A stretch of 64,000 nt of DNA from Massilia varians (GCF_027923905.1 NZ_AP026966.1:1675001-1739000); one strand, 5' to 3'; positions 54,569 to 63,929 are shown, counted from the first letter of the stretch. Program-made: numbers and translations. The notes: generated by a model from the sequence alone, not told the origin.

Positions 54569-55501
54569 GTGGAATACAAGGACTATTACAAGACGTTGGG
54601 TCTGGAAAAGGACGCGTCTCCGGAAGACATCAAGAAGGCCTACCGCAAGCTCGTGCGCCAGTACCACCCGGACGTCAGCAAGCACAAGGACGCGACCGAG
54701 AAGACCAAGGAAATCAACGAAGCCTACGACGTGCTGGGTGACGCCGACAAGCGTGCGGCCTACGACGACCTGGGCCGCCGCGGCCAGCAAACCAGCGAAG
54801 GATTCCGGCCACCGCCCGACTGGGGCGCGCAGTACGACTTCTCCGGCGCCGAGGCCGACGACTTGTTTGCCGACCTGTTTGCGCACATGGGGCGCCGTGG
54901 CCGCACCGGCGCCGGCCGGGGCGCGGGCTTCCAGGTGCGCGGCGAAGACATCCACGCTGCGATCACGATCGACCTGCGCGACGCCTACACCGGCGCGACG
55001 CGCAACATCGGCCTGCGCGTGCCGGCGCAGAACGCGCAAGGCCACGTCACGATGCAGGAAAAGACCCTGAGCGTGAACATTCCGCGGGGCGTCACGCCCG
55101 GCCAGCGCTTGCGGCTGGCAGGGCAGGGCCAGCCCGGGATCGGGGGCGGCCCGGCGGGCGACCTGTACCTGGAAATCCAGTTCAAGGAAGACCCGCGCTA
55201 CCGGATCGAGGGCGCGAACGTGTACGAGACGGCACCGGTGGCGCCATGGGAAGCGGCGCTGGGCGCGCGGGTATCGGTACCGACACCGTCGGGGATGGTC
55301 GAGGTTGCGGTCCCGGCAGGATCCCAGACCGGGCGCAAACTACGCCTGAAGGGCCGCGGCATCCCGGCCGCCACGCCGGGCGACCTGTACCTGATCCTCG
55401 AGGTGGTGCTGCCCCCGGCTACTACTTCACGCGCGAAAGAGCTTTACGAACAGATGGCGCGCGAGATGTCCTTCAATCCGCGTGACAACATGGGAGCCTG
55501 A
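54569..55501 (+). CDS. cbpA: DnaJ-family curved DNA-binding protein CbpA
   Basis: 310 residues from a GTG with GGAGG 5 bp upstream; the ATG at 54542 is an alternative nine codons earlier. J domain at residues 3-68 with HPD (RQYHPDVSK). A Gly-rich linker is followed by the DnaJ C-terminal beta domains (GEDIHAAITIDLRDAYTGATRNI... VNIPRGVTPGQRLRLAGQGQPG... GDLYLEIQFKEDPRYRIEGANVYE) without the zinc finger of DnaJ. A DnaK co-chaperone and nucleoid-associated protein. Followed by cbpM after 3 bp. Confidence 0.95.
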   Translation: MEYKDYYKTLGLEKDASPEDIKKAYRKLVRQYHPDVSKHKDATEKTKEINEAYDVLGDADKRAAYDDLGRRGQQTSEGFRPPPDWGAQYDFSGAEADDLFADLFAHMGRRGRTGAGRGAGFQVRGEDIHAAITIDLRDAYTGATRNIGLRVPAQNAQGHVTMQEKTLSVNIPRGVTPGQRLRLAGQGQPGIGGGPAGDLYLEIQFKEDPRYRIEGANVYETAPVAPWEAALGARVSVPTPSGMVEVAVPAGSQTGRKLRLKGRGIPAATPGDLYLILEVVLPPATTSRAKELYEQMAREMSFNPRDNMGA

Positions 55502-55504
55502 ACG

Positions 55505-55816
55505 ATGCAACAGCCACAGACCCTGACCGGCGTGCTGCTGGAAGAAGTGGCCCTGAGCCTGGAGGAACTGGCGCGCGCGGCGAACGTGGAACCGGAGTGG
55601 GTGGTGCGCCACGTGCAGGCCGGCGTGCTGGGCGGCGGGCCGGCGACGCAGGTGACGAGCCTGCGTTTCGGCAGCAACGACCTGGACCGTGTGCGGCGCC
55701 TGCTCAGCATCGAGCGCGACTTCGAGGCCAACGAGCAGATCGCGGCGCTGGTGATCGACCTGAGCGACGAGGTGCGGCGACTGCGCACGCGGATGCGCGT
55801 GCTGGGTCTCAAATAG
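55505..55816 (+). CDS. cbpM: chaperone modulator CbpM
   Basis: 103 residues. MerR-like helix-turn-helix at the start (VALSLEELARAANVEPEWVVRHVQAGVLG) and a C-terminal helical section (DLDRVRRLLSIERDFEANEQIAALVIDLSDEVRRLRTRMRVLG). CbpM binds the J domain of CbpA and blocks its activity; order and spacing match cbpA-cbpM operons. Confidence 0.93.
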   Translation: MQQPQTLTGVLLEEVALSLEELARAANVEPEWVVRHVQAGVLGGGPATQVTSLRFGSNDLDRVRRLLSIERDFEANEQIAALVIDLSDEVRRLRTRMRVLGLK

Positions 55817-56098
55817 GGGCCGATGGCCCGGCGCCGACCGTGCGCCGGCCAGGCCCGTCAATGCCTTGCGCCCGGTCGGGGCGCGTGCTTCCGCCTGTTC
55901 AACGGGCGTCCGTCCCGTGCGCTTGCGCGCTCGATCCCCTCACTTCCCGTAGATCGATGGGCCGCGCGGTCGACGCACAGCAAACAGGTAGCCAGCGTTT
56001 GCTTGCGACAATCGATATCGTCGAATTGTATTCACATCATGATTGATTTTCAGGCTACTGCCTGGCCCTGACATCCGAGTGTTAACAGGAGAATCCTC

Positions 56099-57784
56099 AT
56101 GATTATGTATCGCACCGTACCGGGTCTGCTGCTCACGGCGCTGGCCGCGGCCTCCCTGCACGCCGAGCCACTGCGCCAGGAGAGTCGGCTTCCCGCAGCC
56201 AGCGTCAGCTTGCCCCTGACGGAGCTTGCCAGGTCGATGCCAGCCGCCCAGGCAAGCGCGGGGCCGGCCCAAACGGTTATTCCACTGCGCCTGGTGACAC
56301 CAGCGATGAAGAACCGCGCCCAACAGCCCGCAGCCTCGGCCGCAACCGGAGCTGCAGCCCTGGGCGCGGCTCCCGAGAGTGCACTGCAGGCTGGCGCCGG
56401 CGCCGTCATGCCCAAGGTCTACACCAGCGGGACGGGCGTCAACGTCGAAGGCATTGTGTCAAACAACACCGTGGCGCCGGCCGACCCGAACGGCGCCGCC
56501 GGCGCGACCCAGTACGTCCAGTGGGTCAACACCCGGCTGGCGGTCTACAACAAGGCGGACGGCGCGCTGTTGCTCGGTCCCGTTCCGGGCAATATCCTGT
56601 TCGCGGGTTTCACCGGCAGCCCGGGTGCCGACGCCTGCGCCAACAGCAACTTCGGCGATCCGATCGCGCAGTACGACAAGCTGGCCAGGCGCTGGATCCT
56701 GACCCAGTTCGCATGGGACCCGGCCAATACCGCGACCGGCCCCTACTACCAGTGCATCGCGGTCTCCACCTCCCCGGACGCGACCGGCACCTATTATCGC
56801 TACGTGCTCGAGAGCCGCACCAGCGGCGGCGCGGTGGCGTTCAACGATTACCCGAAGCTGGGCGTCTGGCCCGACGCCTACGTGCTGACCTCGGTGCTGT
56901 TCGAAAACGCGGTCGATGGTAGTTATCTCGGCCCGCAAGTCTGCGGCCTGCAGCGCGCCGCCATGCTGGCCGGCGCAGCCGCGGCCGTCCGCTGCTTCGA
57001 TCTTGGCGACGCCTACGGCCCGGTACTGCCCTCGGACCTGGACGGCAAGAGGTTGCCGCCGCACGGCAGCCCGAACTACCTGTTGTCGGTCGATTTCAAC
57101 GCCGACGGCAGCGGCGACCACCTGTTCATGTGGCGCTTCTCGTTCACCAGGAATACGCTCAGCAGCCCGATCACGATTCCGGTGGCGCCATTCACGATCG
57201 CCTGCCCGAGCCGGTTTGGCGGCGCATGCGTGCAGCAACCCGCCCCCGGCGAGCCGCTCGATGCGCTCGGTGACCGCCTGATGTACCGCCTGGCCTACCG
57301 CAACTTCGGCCGCCACGAGTCGCTGGTGGTCAACCACTCGGTGCAGCAGCCCGGTGCGCCCACGGATGGTCCGGTCGGCGTGCGCTGGTACGAGTTGCGC
57401 AAGCTGTCGGCCACACCGGGCGTGCACCAGCAAGGCACCTGGGCGCCCGACGCCAACAGCCGCTGGATGGGCAGTATCGCCATGGACAGGCTGGGCAATA
57501 TCGCGCTCGGCTACAGCATCAGCGGCCCCAAGGTCTTTCCGGGAATCCGCTACACGGGGCGGCTACGCGGCGAGCCACTGGGCCGGCTGGGGCGGGAAGC
57601 GGTCATCGTCAGGGGCGGCGGGGTCCAGGTCGACACGCTCAACCGCTGGGGCGACTACAGTGCGATGACGGTCGACCCGGTGGGCGACTGCAAGCTGTGG
57701 TACACCCAGCAGTATCAGGCCGAGACGGGCAGGTTTAACTGGCATACGCGGATTGCCAATGTCAGGTTCAAGAATTGCTGGTAG
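56099..57784 (+). CDS. large exported protein of unknown function
   Basis: 561 residues; AGGAGA 6 bp before the ATG. Signal peptide MIMYRTVPGLLLTALAAASLHA. Residues 25-110 are low-complexity and Ala-rich. From about 115 a beta-rich domain begins (GTGVNVEGIVSNNTVAPADPNGAAGATQYVQWVNTRLAVYNKADGALL), including Asp/Asn-rich turns, SNFGDPIAQYDKLARRWILTQF, FNDYPKLGVWPDAYVLT, VDFNADGSGDHLFMWRF, SRWMGSIAMDRLGNIALGYS and YSAMTVDPVGDCKLWYTQQY. This resembles sialidase/beta-propeller-like secreted proteins. Several Cys pairs suggest disulfides. No enzymatic motif was identified. Monocistronic. Confidence 0.78.
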   Translation: MIMYRTVPGLLLTALAAASLHAEPLRQESRLPAASVSLPLTELARSMPAAQASAGPAQTVIPLRLVTPAMKNRAQQPAASAATGAAALGAAPESALQAGAGAVMPKVYTSGTGVNVEGIVSNNTVAPADPNGAAGATQYVQWVNTRLAVYNKADGALLLGPVPGNILFAGFTGSPGADACANSNFGDPIAQYDKLARRWILTQFAWDPANTATGPYYQCIAVSTSPDATGTYYRYVLESRTSGGAVAFNDYPKLGVWPDAYVLTSVLFENAVDGSYLGPQVCGLQRAAMLAGAAAAVRCFDLGDAYGPVLPSDLDGKRLPPHGSPNYLLSVDFNADGSGDHLFMWRFSFTRNTLSSPITIPVAPFTIACPSRFGGACVQQPAPGEPLDALGDRLMYRLAYRNFGRHESLVVNHSVQQPGAPTDGPVGVRWYELRKLSATPGVHQQGTWAPDANSRWMGSIAMDRLGNIALGYSISGPKVFPGIRYTGRLRGEPLGRLGREAVIVRGGGVQVDTLNRWGDYSAMTVDPVGDCKLWYTQQYQAETGRFNWHTRIANVRFKNCW

Positions 57785-57910
57785 GTGAGGGGGGCTGAAG
57801 GCCAAGGCTCACTCGCGACAGGAAAGCGCCGCGGCTTGTGGTCGTGGCGCTTTGTTTTCTTGTGGTACTGGTTGGGGTGCTGACGTGGGTGACGAGCCAC
57901 GACCGGAGGG

Positions 57911-57947
57911 CAGAAAAAAGAAAACCCGCTGACGAATCAGCGGGTTA
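57911..57947 (-). terminator. terminator at the island boundary
   Basis: On the minus strand AACCCGCTGATTCGTCAGCGGGTT followed by TTCTTTTTT. It lies directly downstream (in minus-strand sense) of the tRNA-like 3' end at 57957 and may be the terminator of the original RNA gene; it also lies past the end of the TOTE gene. Confidence 0.8.
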
Positions 57948-57956
57948 TCGGAATGT

Positions 57957-57969
57957 TGGTGGAGGACGG
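57957..57969 (-). other. candidate att site: 3' end fragment of a tRNA or tmRNA
   Basis: On the minus strand the sequence reads CCGTCCTCCACCA, a tRNA/tmRNA-like acceptor end with CCA, followed 10 bp on by a terminator. No complete tRNA lies upstream. Such a fragment is what remains at one end when an element integrates into the 3' end of a tRNA or tmRNA gene. The intact gene would be at the far end of the island, outside this window. Confidence 0.45.
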
Positions 57970-58060
57970 TTGACCATGTGCCGACTGGCCTCCCGAGCTT
58001 ATGAGCACTGGTGCGGGTTGCTGCGAGTTCTGGCTGAAATCCAGACGGCATCTGGAAAAT

Positions 58061-60427
58061 TCACTGTCGCTCGGCAGTGCCATCAGCGCGGACCCTGTAT
58101 CCCATTGCGCGGTAGCCGCGCTGCCTCTTGTCCCACATTCGTAGCAACGCTGGGTGGCCGGTGTCGACAAAATCGATGATCCGCACGTCTGTCTTGCTGG
58201 CGTGCTCCCGGTGCAGGCGTCCAGCATACTGCTGCAGCGTGCCCTTCCAGGACACAGGCATAGCCAGCACCAGTGTGTCCAGTGGCGGGTGATCGAAGCC
58301 CTCGCCAACCAGCTTGCCGGTCGAAAGCAGAACGCGCGGTGCATCGGGCGGCAGTGCATCCAGGTCAGCGACCAGCGCCGCTCGCTGCTTCCTGGACATT
58401 CGACCGTGCAAAACGAAAGGCTCCGGGTCCAATCTGTCAAGCGCCGCTTTGATCGCATCGAGGTGTTCCGTGCGCTCGGTCAGGACCAGCACTTTGCGTC
58501 CCTGCCCGACTGCATCACGCACGTCGGCTGCGATGGCTTCCGTTCTGTCCTGGTCGTTGGCCAGATGCCGAAACACGTCCTGGATGCCTGTATCGGTCGG
58601 CACGTCCATCTGTGTGAAGCGTAATCCGGGCAGCACTTCCAGATCGTGAGGCGCCCCGGCAGGTTTAGCCGCCGTGTATCGGATCGGCCCACACTGCATA
58701 AAGATGATTGGCTGCTGACCATCACGGCGGATTGGAGTCGCAGTCAGGCCCAGCACATACTTGGCCTTGGTCCGCTTCAGAATGGCATCAAACGAAACAG
58801 CGCCAACGTGGTGGCACTCGTCCACGATCACCTGACCGTAATTTTCGACCAACGGATTGACCTCACCCTGCCGGGAGACGGACTGCATTACTGCGATATC
58901 GATCTTGCCGGTGGGTCTGGCTTTGCCACCGCCGATGGTGCCGACCACGCCCTTACCAACACCCAGAAAAGCCTGCAGACGTTCCTGCCATTGCTTGAGC
59001 AGTTCTGTTCGATGCACCAGCACCAGTGTGTTTACACCTCGGCGCGCGATCATTGCGGCAGCAGTAACCGTCTTGCCAAAGGCTGTAGGGGCGCACAGCA
59101 CGCCGGTGTTGTTGTGCAGCATTCCGGAAACTGCGGCCTCCTGGTCCAGACGCAAAGTGCCGACGAAGGAGACATCAATGGGTTCCCCTCCGAAGCGCTC
59201 ATCGCGCAGGTCACAGGCGATACCGTTGCTCCGCAGCAGATCCAGCGCGGCATCGAGGCAACCGCGAGGCAAGGCGATGTGCTGCGGGTAGTTCTCCGCA
59301 TTGCCGATGACACGGGGCTTGTCCCATACCGACATGCGCATGGCCTGGGCCTTGTAGAACTCGGGATTCTGGAAGGCGGCCAGGCGAATCAGACGGTTGG
59401 CCAGTGCCTGGGGCAGTTGGCCCTTCTCAAAATAGATCAGGTTGGCCAGCGTCACGGTCAGTGACTTGGGCATCTGCCCGGCCAGCTTCTCGGGCGACGT
59501 GCTCTGCCGCTTCCAGGGTGTGGTCAGGTCCTCATCGTCGATGAATGTCACATCCAACGGGTGGACACCACCCGTGGCCCGCAGGATGGTCGGTTCGATG
59601 TCGTGCGCGGCCAGGGGCTGGACGGACGCCAGGAACCCCCACTGATCCGGATACGGGCGCAGATCAGCGTCAACGAATACGCTGAAGCCGCTTTCGCGTG
59701 GCCACTTCTGCAACGGCAAGGCGATCAGGTTGCCGAAGCCGCCTTTGGGCATCGTGTCCTGGTTCGGGAACAGTCGGTCGTAGGACTCCAGCTTCAATTG
59801 CCGGGTGCGTGCGCAGGTATGGCTGATGATTGCCGTACCCAAGCGCCGGGCATCACGGGCAGAGACGCGGTTGGCGAAGAACACCCATGCGTGCGCGCCA
59901 TTCCCGGATCGCGAGATTTCCAGCGCAGCCGGAACCCCCAGTTCTTGGCAGGACTGTATGAAGGCTCGCGCGTCGTCGCGCCAGTCGGCCTCGTCAAAAT
60001 CGACAGCCAGAAAATAGCAGGTGTCATCCTCCAGCAACGGATAGACGCCGACCGTGTGCTCACCGGCCAGATGGTCGTAGATCACCGCATCGGACAGCGG
60101 GATCAGCAGACGGTTGCCACAGTCACCGCACTTGATACGCGGCTTTTCGCAGACGCCGGCGCGCCACTCGTTGGCACAGGCAGGCGCGTAGCCTGATTTG
60201 CCGGAGGTCTTTCCCTCCCAGCGGACCGGATAAACATCAGTGCGCCCGCGAAACAGTCGCCGGAACAGGACTACCTTCTCAGTGGTGGACAGCCGGGAGG
60301 ATTCCGGCTCTCGCACCACAAGGCCGGTCTGCTGCGGCAGCCGCCACGCGATGCCATGGGCTTCGAGCAGCGCAATCAGGCGCAGGTTCTCAGCCTGAAG
60401 TGTTGAAACGGCGGACGTGTCAGTCAT
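58061..60427 (-). CDS. TOTE-type archaeo-eukaryotic primase and superfamily 2 helicase
   Basis: 788 residues from the ATG at 60427, which overlaps the end of the upstream gene by 8 bp. Residues 90-105 hold a Cys cluster (GVCEKPRIKCGDCGN). The primase-like domain (about 50-310) has the metal motif AVDFDEADW (DFD at 143-145) and SRSGNGAHAWVFF (172-184). The helicase has Walker A LCAPTAFGKTVTAA (about 446-453), DECH (536-539), GLTATP and QYAGRLHREH. This architecture is that of the TOTE conflict-system proteins, associated with mobile elements. Less GC-rich codon usage than the backbone genes. Confidence 0.88.
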   Translation of the reverse strand: MTDTSAVSTLQAENLRLIALLEAHGIAWRLPQQTGLVVREPESSRLSTTEKVVLFRRLFRGRTDVYPVRWEGKTSGKSGYAPACANEWRAGVCEKPRIKCGDCGNRLLIPLSDAVIYDHLAGEHTVGVYPLLEDDTCYFLAVDFDEADWRDDARAFIQSCQELGVPAALEISRSGNGAHAWVFFANRVSARDARRLGTAIISHTCARTRQLKLESYDRLFPNQDTMPKGGFGNLIALPLQKWPRESGFSVFVDADLRPYPDQWGFLASVQPLAAHDIEPTILRATGGVHPLDVTFIDDEDLTTPWKRQSTSPEKLAGQMPKSLTVTLANLIYFEKGQLPQALANRLIRLAAFQNPEFYKAQAMRMSVWDKPRVIGNAENYPQHIALPRGCLDAALDLLRSNGIACDLRDERFGGEPIDVSFVGTLRLDQEAAVSGMLHNNTGVLCAPTAFGKTVTAAAMIARRGVNTLVLVHRTELLKQWQERLQAFLGVGKGVVGTIGGGKARPTGKIDIAVMQSVSRQGEVNPLVENYGQVIVDECHHVGAVSFDAILKRTKAKYVLGLTATPIRRDGQQPIIFMQCGPIRYTAAKPAGAPHDLEVLPGLRFTQMDVPTDTGIQDVFRHLANDQDRTEAIAADVRDAVGQGRKVLVLTERTEHLDAIKAALDRLDPEPFVLHGRMSRKQRAALVADLDALPPDAPRVLLSTGKLVGEGFDHPPLDTLVLAMPVSWKGTLQQYAGRLHREHASKTDVRIIDFVDTGHPALLRMWDKRQRGYRAMGYRVRADGTAERQ

Positions 60428-60965
60428 CGACCCCATGCTCAGCCAGCAATTCATCCATGTCGTCACCGACGCCATAGCCAAAGCTGTGGCTGATACGTCG
60501 AACATCGTCCAAGCGCTCCAAGAGGGCCGGCCGCGCCGTGTCGGGTAAGGCAGCAATGCGCTTCAATGCCTGCTCAAACATCCGAACCAGCGCATCGAAG
60601 TAACCCTCGTCCTGCAGGCCGATATTGTTGCTGAAACCAGCAGCCTGCTCGCAATAGAAAACCATCAGTTCCACCAACCCCTCGGGTTGCCCGACGGCCT
60701 TCTTGTAGTCCGCAATCGCCTTCTTGGCCCTGGCCACCGAGGTGTCCTGGTTCTTGAACACATCCGGCCACAGCCAGCGTTCGATCGTGGTCTTGTAAGG
60801 TTTCAGAACATCGTCGCCGAGACCAAAGCGAGCGTGCAGAAACGCTTTGTTGTCCTTGCTGGCGGCGTACAGGTCTTGCACCAGGCCAAGCAGAGCGGCG
60901 CGGTCGAAGTCGGCCAGTTGGGTTTTGACGTCGCTCCAGCTGGGAGTGTTCTTTTTCGATGTCAT
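60420..60965 (-). CDS. DUF6155-like protein of unknown function
   Basis: 181 residues, helical, no signal peptide: SWSDVKTQLADFDRAALLGLVQDLYAASKDNKAFLHARFGLGDDVLKPYKTTIERWLWPDVFKNQDTSVARAKKAIADYKKAVG. The SKDNKAFLHARF motif resembles the DUF6155 family. It precedes the TOTE gene with an 8 bp overlap, so the two are translationally coupled and probably work together; what it does is not known. Confidence 0.72.
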   Translation of the reverse strand: MTSKKNTPSWSDVKTQLADFDRAALLGLVQDLYAASKDNKAFLHARFGLGDDVLKPYKTTIERWLWPDVFKNQDTSVARAKKAIADYKKAVGQPEGLVELMVFYCEQAAGFSNNIGLQDEGYFDALVRMFEQALKRIAALPDTARPALLERLDDVRRISHSFGYGVGDDMDELLAEHGVDD

Positions 60966-60966
60966 C

Positions 60967-61278
60967 TCAAGTGTTCCCTGTGGCGATCAGGGTGCCTTCG
61001 GTTGTAGCAGTGATCTGGAATTTCCGGATCACTGAATCCTCCCGAAGCTCGCTGTCGGCAAAGATTTTCTTCAGATGCTCATTCACCGTACGCACGGTCA
61101 CATCGTAGAGCATTCGCATCATCTTCTGGGTTAGCCACATGCTTTCATCCACATACATGGCCGCCACACCGCCTTGCCCGCTGGCGGCGATAAACCTCAG
61201 GTATTCCGCCGCCGAAGAGCGGACGAGGGATACCTCGGTTTTCTTGGGGGGCGGTGGTACTGGCATTTTACATCCCAT
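60967..61278 (-). pseudogene. RhuM-family protein, short or truncated
   Basis: 103 residues. The central part MYVDESMWLTQKMMRMLYDVTVRTVNEHLKKIFADSELREDSVIRKFQITATTEG matches the N-terminal DNA-binding region of the RhuM/YeeN-like family, whose full members have about 330 residues. It stops just where the family would continue (NYNLDMIISVGYRV). The end therefore looks broken or replaced. One bp before the DUF6155-like gene. Confidence 0.6.
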
Positions 61279-61375
61279 CGATGCACCTCACTCGCATTCG
61301 CCGTTGGTCACGGCTTGGCTCCATAGGAACCCGCCAACCGACCCAGCAGATCTTTGTGCCGGGCCTCCAAGTCAG

Positions 61376-62536
61376 TCAGTGCAAACGCAGTCGTTGCCAG
61401 CAAGCGCTGTGAATTCGGTAGGCTTTCGACCGATCCTCGAAATAGCGCACCCGCTTACCAGCAAAGTCCAGGTTGCCCAGAGACGTGTTCTTGCGCCGTG
61501 ACAGCAGCATCAGATTGCCAAGCCGGTGCAGCCACGCATCTCGCTGCTCCTCCGTGAAGTCTCTGATCCACTGGCTGTCTTTGCCCGGCGTCTGCGGCAG
61601 GATGTGCTCGACGCTGATTTCATTGGGCAGGTTCAACGGGGCTGCGTGACTGGCAAGCAGGTATTCCAAGCGCAGTAAGACGTACTTGGCAAAGCGGCGA
61701 CCATAGATCGCCCCATCCAGCAGGGTTGCCAGTTGCTTGCCATCGAACTCAAACACCTTGCTGCTCAGCACCTCAGCAGGCGCTTCGGCAGCATCGATGG
61801 CCTTGAGCACATCGTTCATATTGCTGATGCGCTGGGTGGGGGTGAGCTGAACAATCCAGTCAGCAGAAAACTTGTTGTCGATGCGCTCGATCAGATCGAG
61901 CAATTGTTCTGCCCTGAACTTGCGATACCAGGCCAGCACGGGTGGAATCCAATCTGTGGACGGCAGCCCTTTTCGCATAACGTTTATGCGATTGCGATAC
62001 GCATTGCCCAGGGCAGTTGGCAGACCTTCGAACTGAATGGCTTGATCAAAGGCATCCTTATACGCCTTGACGGCTTCGAATGTATCATTGCCCAGCGCCA
62101 GTAGTGGCGGCTTGGAGCCATAGATACGTTCGTCAAACTCTTTAAGCAGGCCTTCGCGCGCCTTGTCCTTCACATAAACCGTGCGCACCAACGAAAGGAA
62201 GCGGTCGAATTCATCGCGCCCCATTTCACCCTCAACCTCTTCCCAATATTCCGCCCACTTGCCGCGATCCTTCTCGCCCGTGATCGCTCCCAGGTTCTTG
62301 GCCTTGAGGATGTCGCTGTTTGACAGAGGGATGCCACGGTCGTTGAGAATGGTGAACAGGCGGAAGGCGTCGTCCAGGTCCTCCGTCGACACATAGATGA
62401 ACAGCGCGTTATTCAGCAAGTAACCCACAAAACGGTCAAATTCGCCCGCAGACGGGAAGCGGTCGGCATCATCAAAACTGGCGTGGATGGTCTGCATACC
62501 AGCAGCCATATTTCCGAGTGAGAGGTTCTTGCTGGC
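61376..62536 (-). pseudogene. GmrSD-like (DUF262/DUF1524) type IV restriction protein, N-terminus lost
   Basis: About 385 residues of recognisable sequence, from near KNLSLGNMAAGMQTIHASFDD to the stop. LDDAFRLFTILNDRGIPLSNSDILKAKNLGAI is the end of the DUF262 (GmrS) region; ISVEHILPQTPG with HxxxN-type HNH layout and RLGNLMLLSRRKNTSLGNLDFAGKR are the DUF1524 (GmrD) nuclease. The whole DUF262 NTPase N-terminus (about 230 residues with its DGQQR motif) is missing. The open frame beyond about 62540 continues only as the antisense of the plus-strand gene, showing a recombination junction there. Confidence 0.82.
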
Positions 62537-62542
62537 AGCGAT

Positions 62543-63325
62543 GCCTGGCAAGTCAATCAGCAATACCAGCGCGCCATCGATGCCTTGGTCGCCGCACGCC
62601 GTGTCGTCAACGGCTGGGACCCGAAGCCCGAGCCGGAACTGATCTGGTCTGTGCGCCGCGATGTGCTGGTGGCGATGGATGACCAGGATACCCTGGCACG
62701 CTTTGACCGCGACCACGCGCAGGATCTTGCCGCCGAACAGGCGGCGCGCCATGCCGCCACCCAGCAAGCACTGGAGGCACCGGCCCGGGTCAAGGCCCTG
62801 GAACAGTACATCACCGATCTGGCCGCCGAGATGGCACGCGATGTCGATGAGGGCTTCATCGTCACGGAGATGAAACGGCTGTTCGAGCCCAGCGCGCAGC
62901 GGATGCTGACAGCGGCGCAGACCTTTGTGCAGGCGTGGAGGGAGATGAGGACGGTGGAGTCGAGTCTGAAGAGTGCGTTTCGCCTGACTCACTGCAGCAT
63001 CCAGGGTGATCGCCGCAGCGGTTACGAGATGCCCTTGATCGGCAAGGCCAACGATGACGACCTGTTGCCCAACCTGATCGAAGGCGTTGCCTATGACGAT
63101 CTGGTTGACTTGAATCGCCAGTTCCGCCGATTGGACGATGCGCTGGCGCACCAGATCACTCAGCAACTGCGTGAGGCTGGAGTTCCTGTGGGGATGCTGC
63201 GTGTGTATCACCCCGGTGCTGCCAGCGACGACCGCCAGATCTACGCACCCGATCCGAATCCGCCGCGCAAGCGTCCGTCGGAGTCGCCCTTCGGCGGTGC
63301 CACCGTAGTCACGATCCAGACCTGA
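62543..63325 (+). pseudogene. unknown protein, 5' end lost at the same junction
   Basis: The coding pattern extends upstream of the first start-like codon (TTG 62585): GCC TGG CAA GTC AAT CAG CAA TAC CAG CGC gives AWQVNQQYQRAIDALVAARRVV in the same frame. No ribosome site is seen, so the gene was cut at about 62540. The 247 visible residues contain EPELIWSVRRDVLVAMDDQDTLARFDRDHAQDLAAEQAARH and TEMKRLFEPSAQRMLTAAQTFVQAWREMRTVESSLKSAFRLTHCSIQGDRRSGYEMPLIG. Mostly helical; family not recognised, probably from a mobile element. Confidence 0.65.
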
Positions 63326-63420
63326 AGCACTGCACCCCGGGCGAAAGGGGTCCTTCCTGGCGAAAATCCAATGCGGGGGGCGCCAGCGCGCTGCCCTGCT
63401 ACCGACAGGCCCTGACACGG

Positions 63421-63470
63421 GGTTACCAGTTACCAACCCGGTTACCACCCGGCGCCGTGCCGGGTTACCA
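63421..63470. repeat. four GTTACCA repeats upstream of the last gene
   Basis: GGTTACCA at 63421-63428, GTTACCA at 63429-63435, GGTTACCA at 63440-63447 and GGTTACCA at 63463-63470, with an inverted CCCGGC/GCCGGG between the last two. They lie 16 bp before the start of the gene at 63486. Could be operator or iteron-like sites. Confidence 0.65.
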
Positions 63471-63485
63471 CTCAAGGAGCCTTTG

Positions 63486-63929
63486 ATGAACCCGTCGACA
63501 GCATCCGAAGCCAGCAATGGCAACCGCAACGTGCAGGTTGAACGCCTGCAGCACTACAACCCTGAAGTCGAGCAGCGCGTGCAAGGCTGGTTTGCCAGCA
63601 GAGAGCCGCTGGTCTGGATTCCCATCCTCAGCCAGGAGAACTTCCCGGACGTCCCCCAACAACTGCTGGAGTTTGCCGCCCACTACCAGGAAGCCATGCG
63701 CTGGCCCATCCATCAGATGAAAGACCTGCTGCAGTTGCCCAATGGCATCACCGGTTGGTTGATGCCGGCCACGGCCAACGACACCGACGTGGCCTGCGGG
63801 GTGTGGGACGGCGAGATCTACATACTGGGCATCAAGGACCGGCGCATCGGCAAGCCGCAGACGCTGTTGGGAGAGCGTGTCGATGCTGCGACAGGGCAAG
63901 CCGACGAGTCCCAACAGAGCGCGGTTTGA
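63486..63929 (+). CDS. hypothetical mobile-element protein
   Basis: 147 residues from the ATG at 63486, with AAGGAG 6 bp upstream (an in-frame TTG directly before is less likely). Sequence: MNPSTASEASNGNRNVQVERLQHYNPEVEQRVQGWFASREPLVWIPILSQENFPDVPQ, then FAAHYQEAMRWPIHQMKDLLQLPNGITGWLMPATANDTDVACGVWDGEIYILGIKDRRIGKPQTLL. Soluble, no signal peptide, mixed alpha/beta. Not recognised. It follows four GTTACCA repeats and looks intact. Confidence 0.65.
   Translation: MNPSTASEASNGNRNVQVERLQHYNPEVEQRVQGWFASREPLVWIPILSQENFPDVPQQLLEFAAHYQEAMRWPIHQMKDLLQLPNGITGWLMPATANDTDVACGVWDGEIYILGIKDRRIGKPQTLLGERVDAATGQADESQQSAV

Noticed and set aside
61376..63529. A 717-codon open frame on the minus strand
   Set aside because: Beyond about 62540 it is antisense to the plus-strand gene and shows no protein-like pattern; only the GmrSD part is real.
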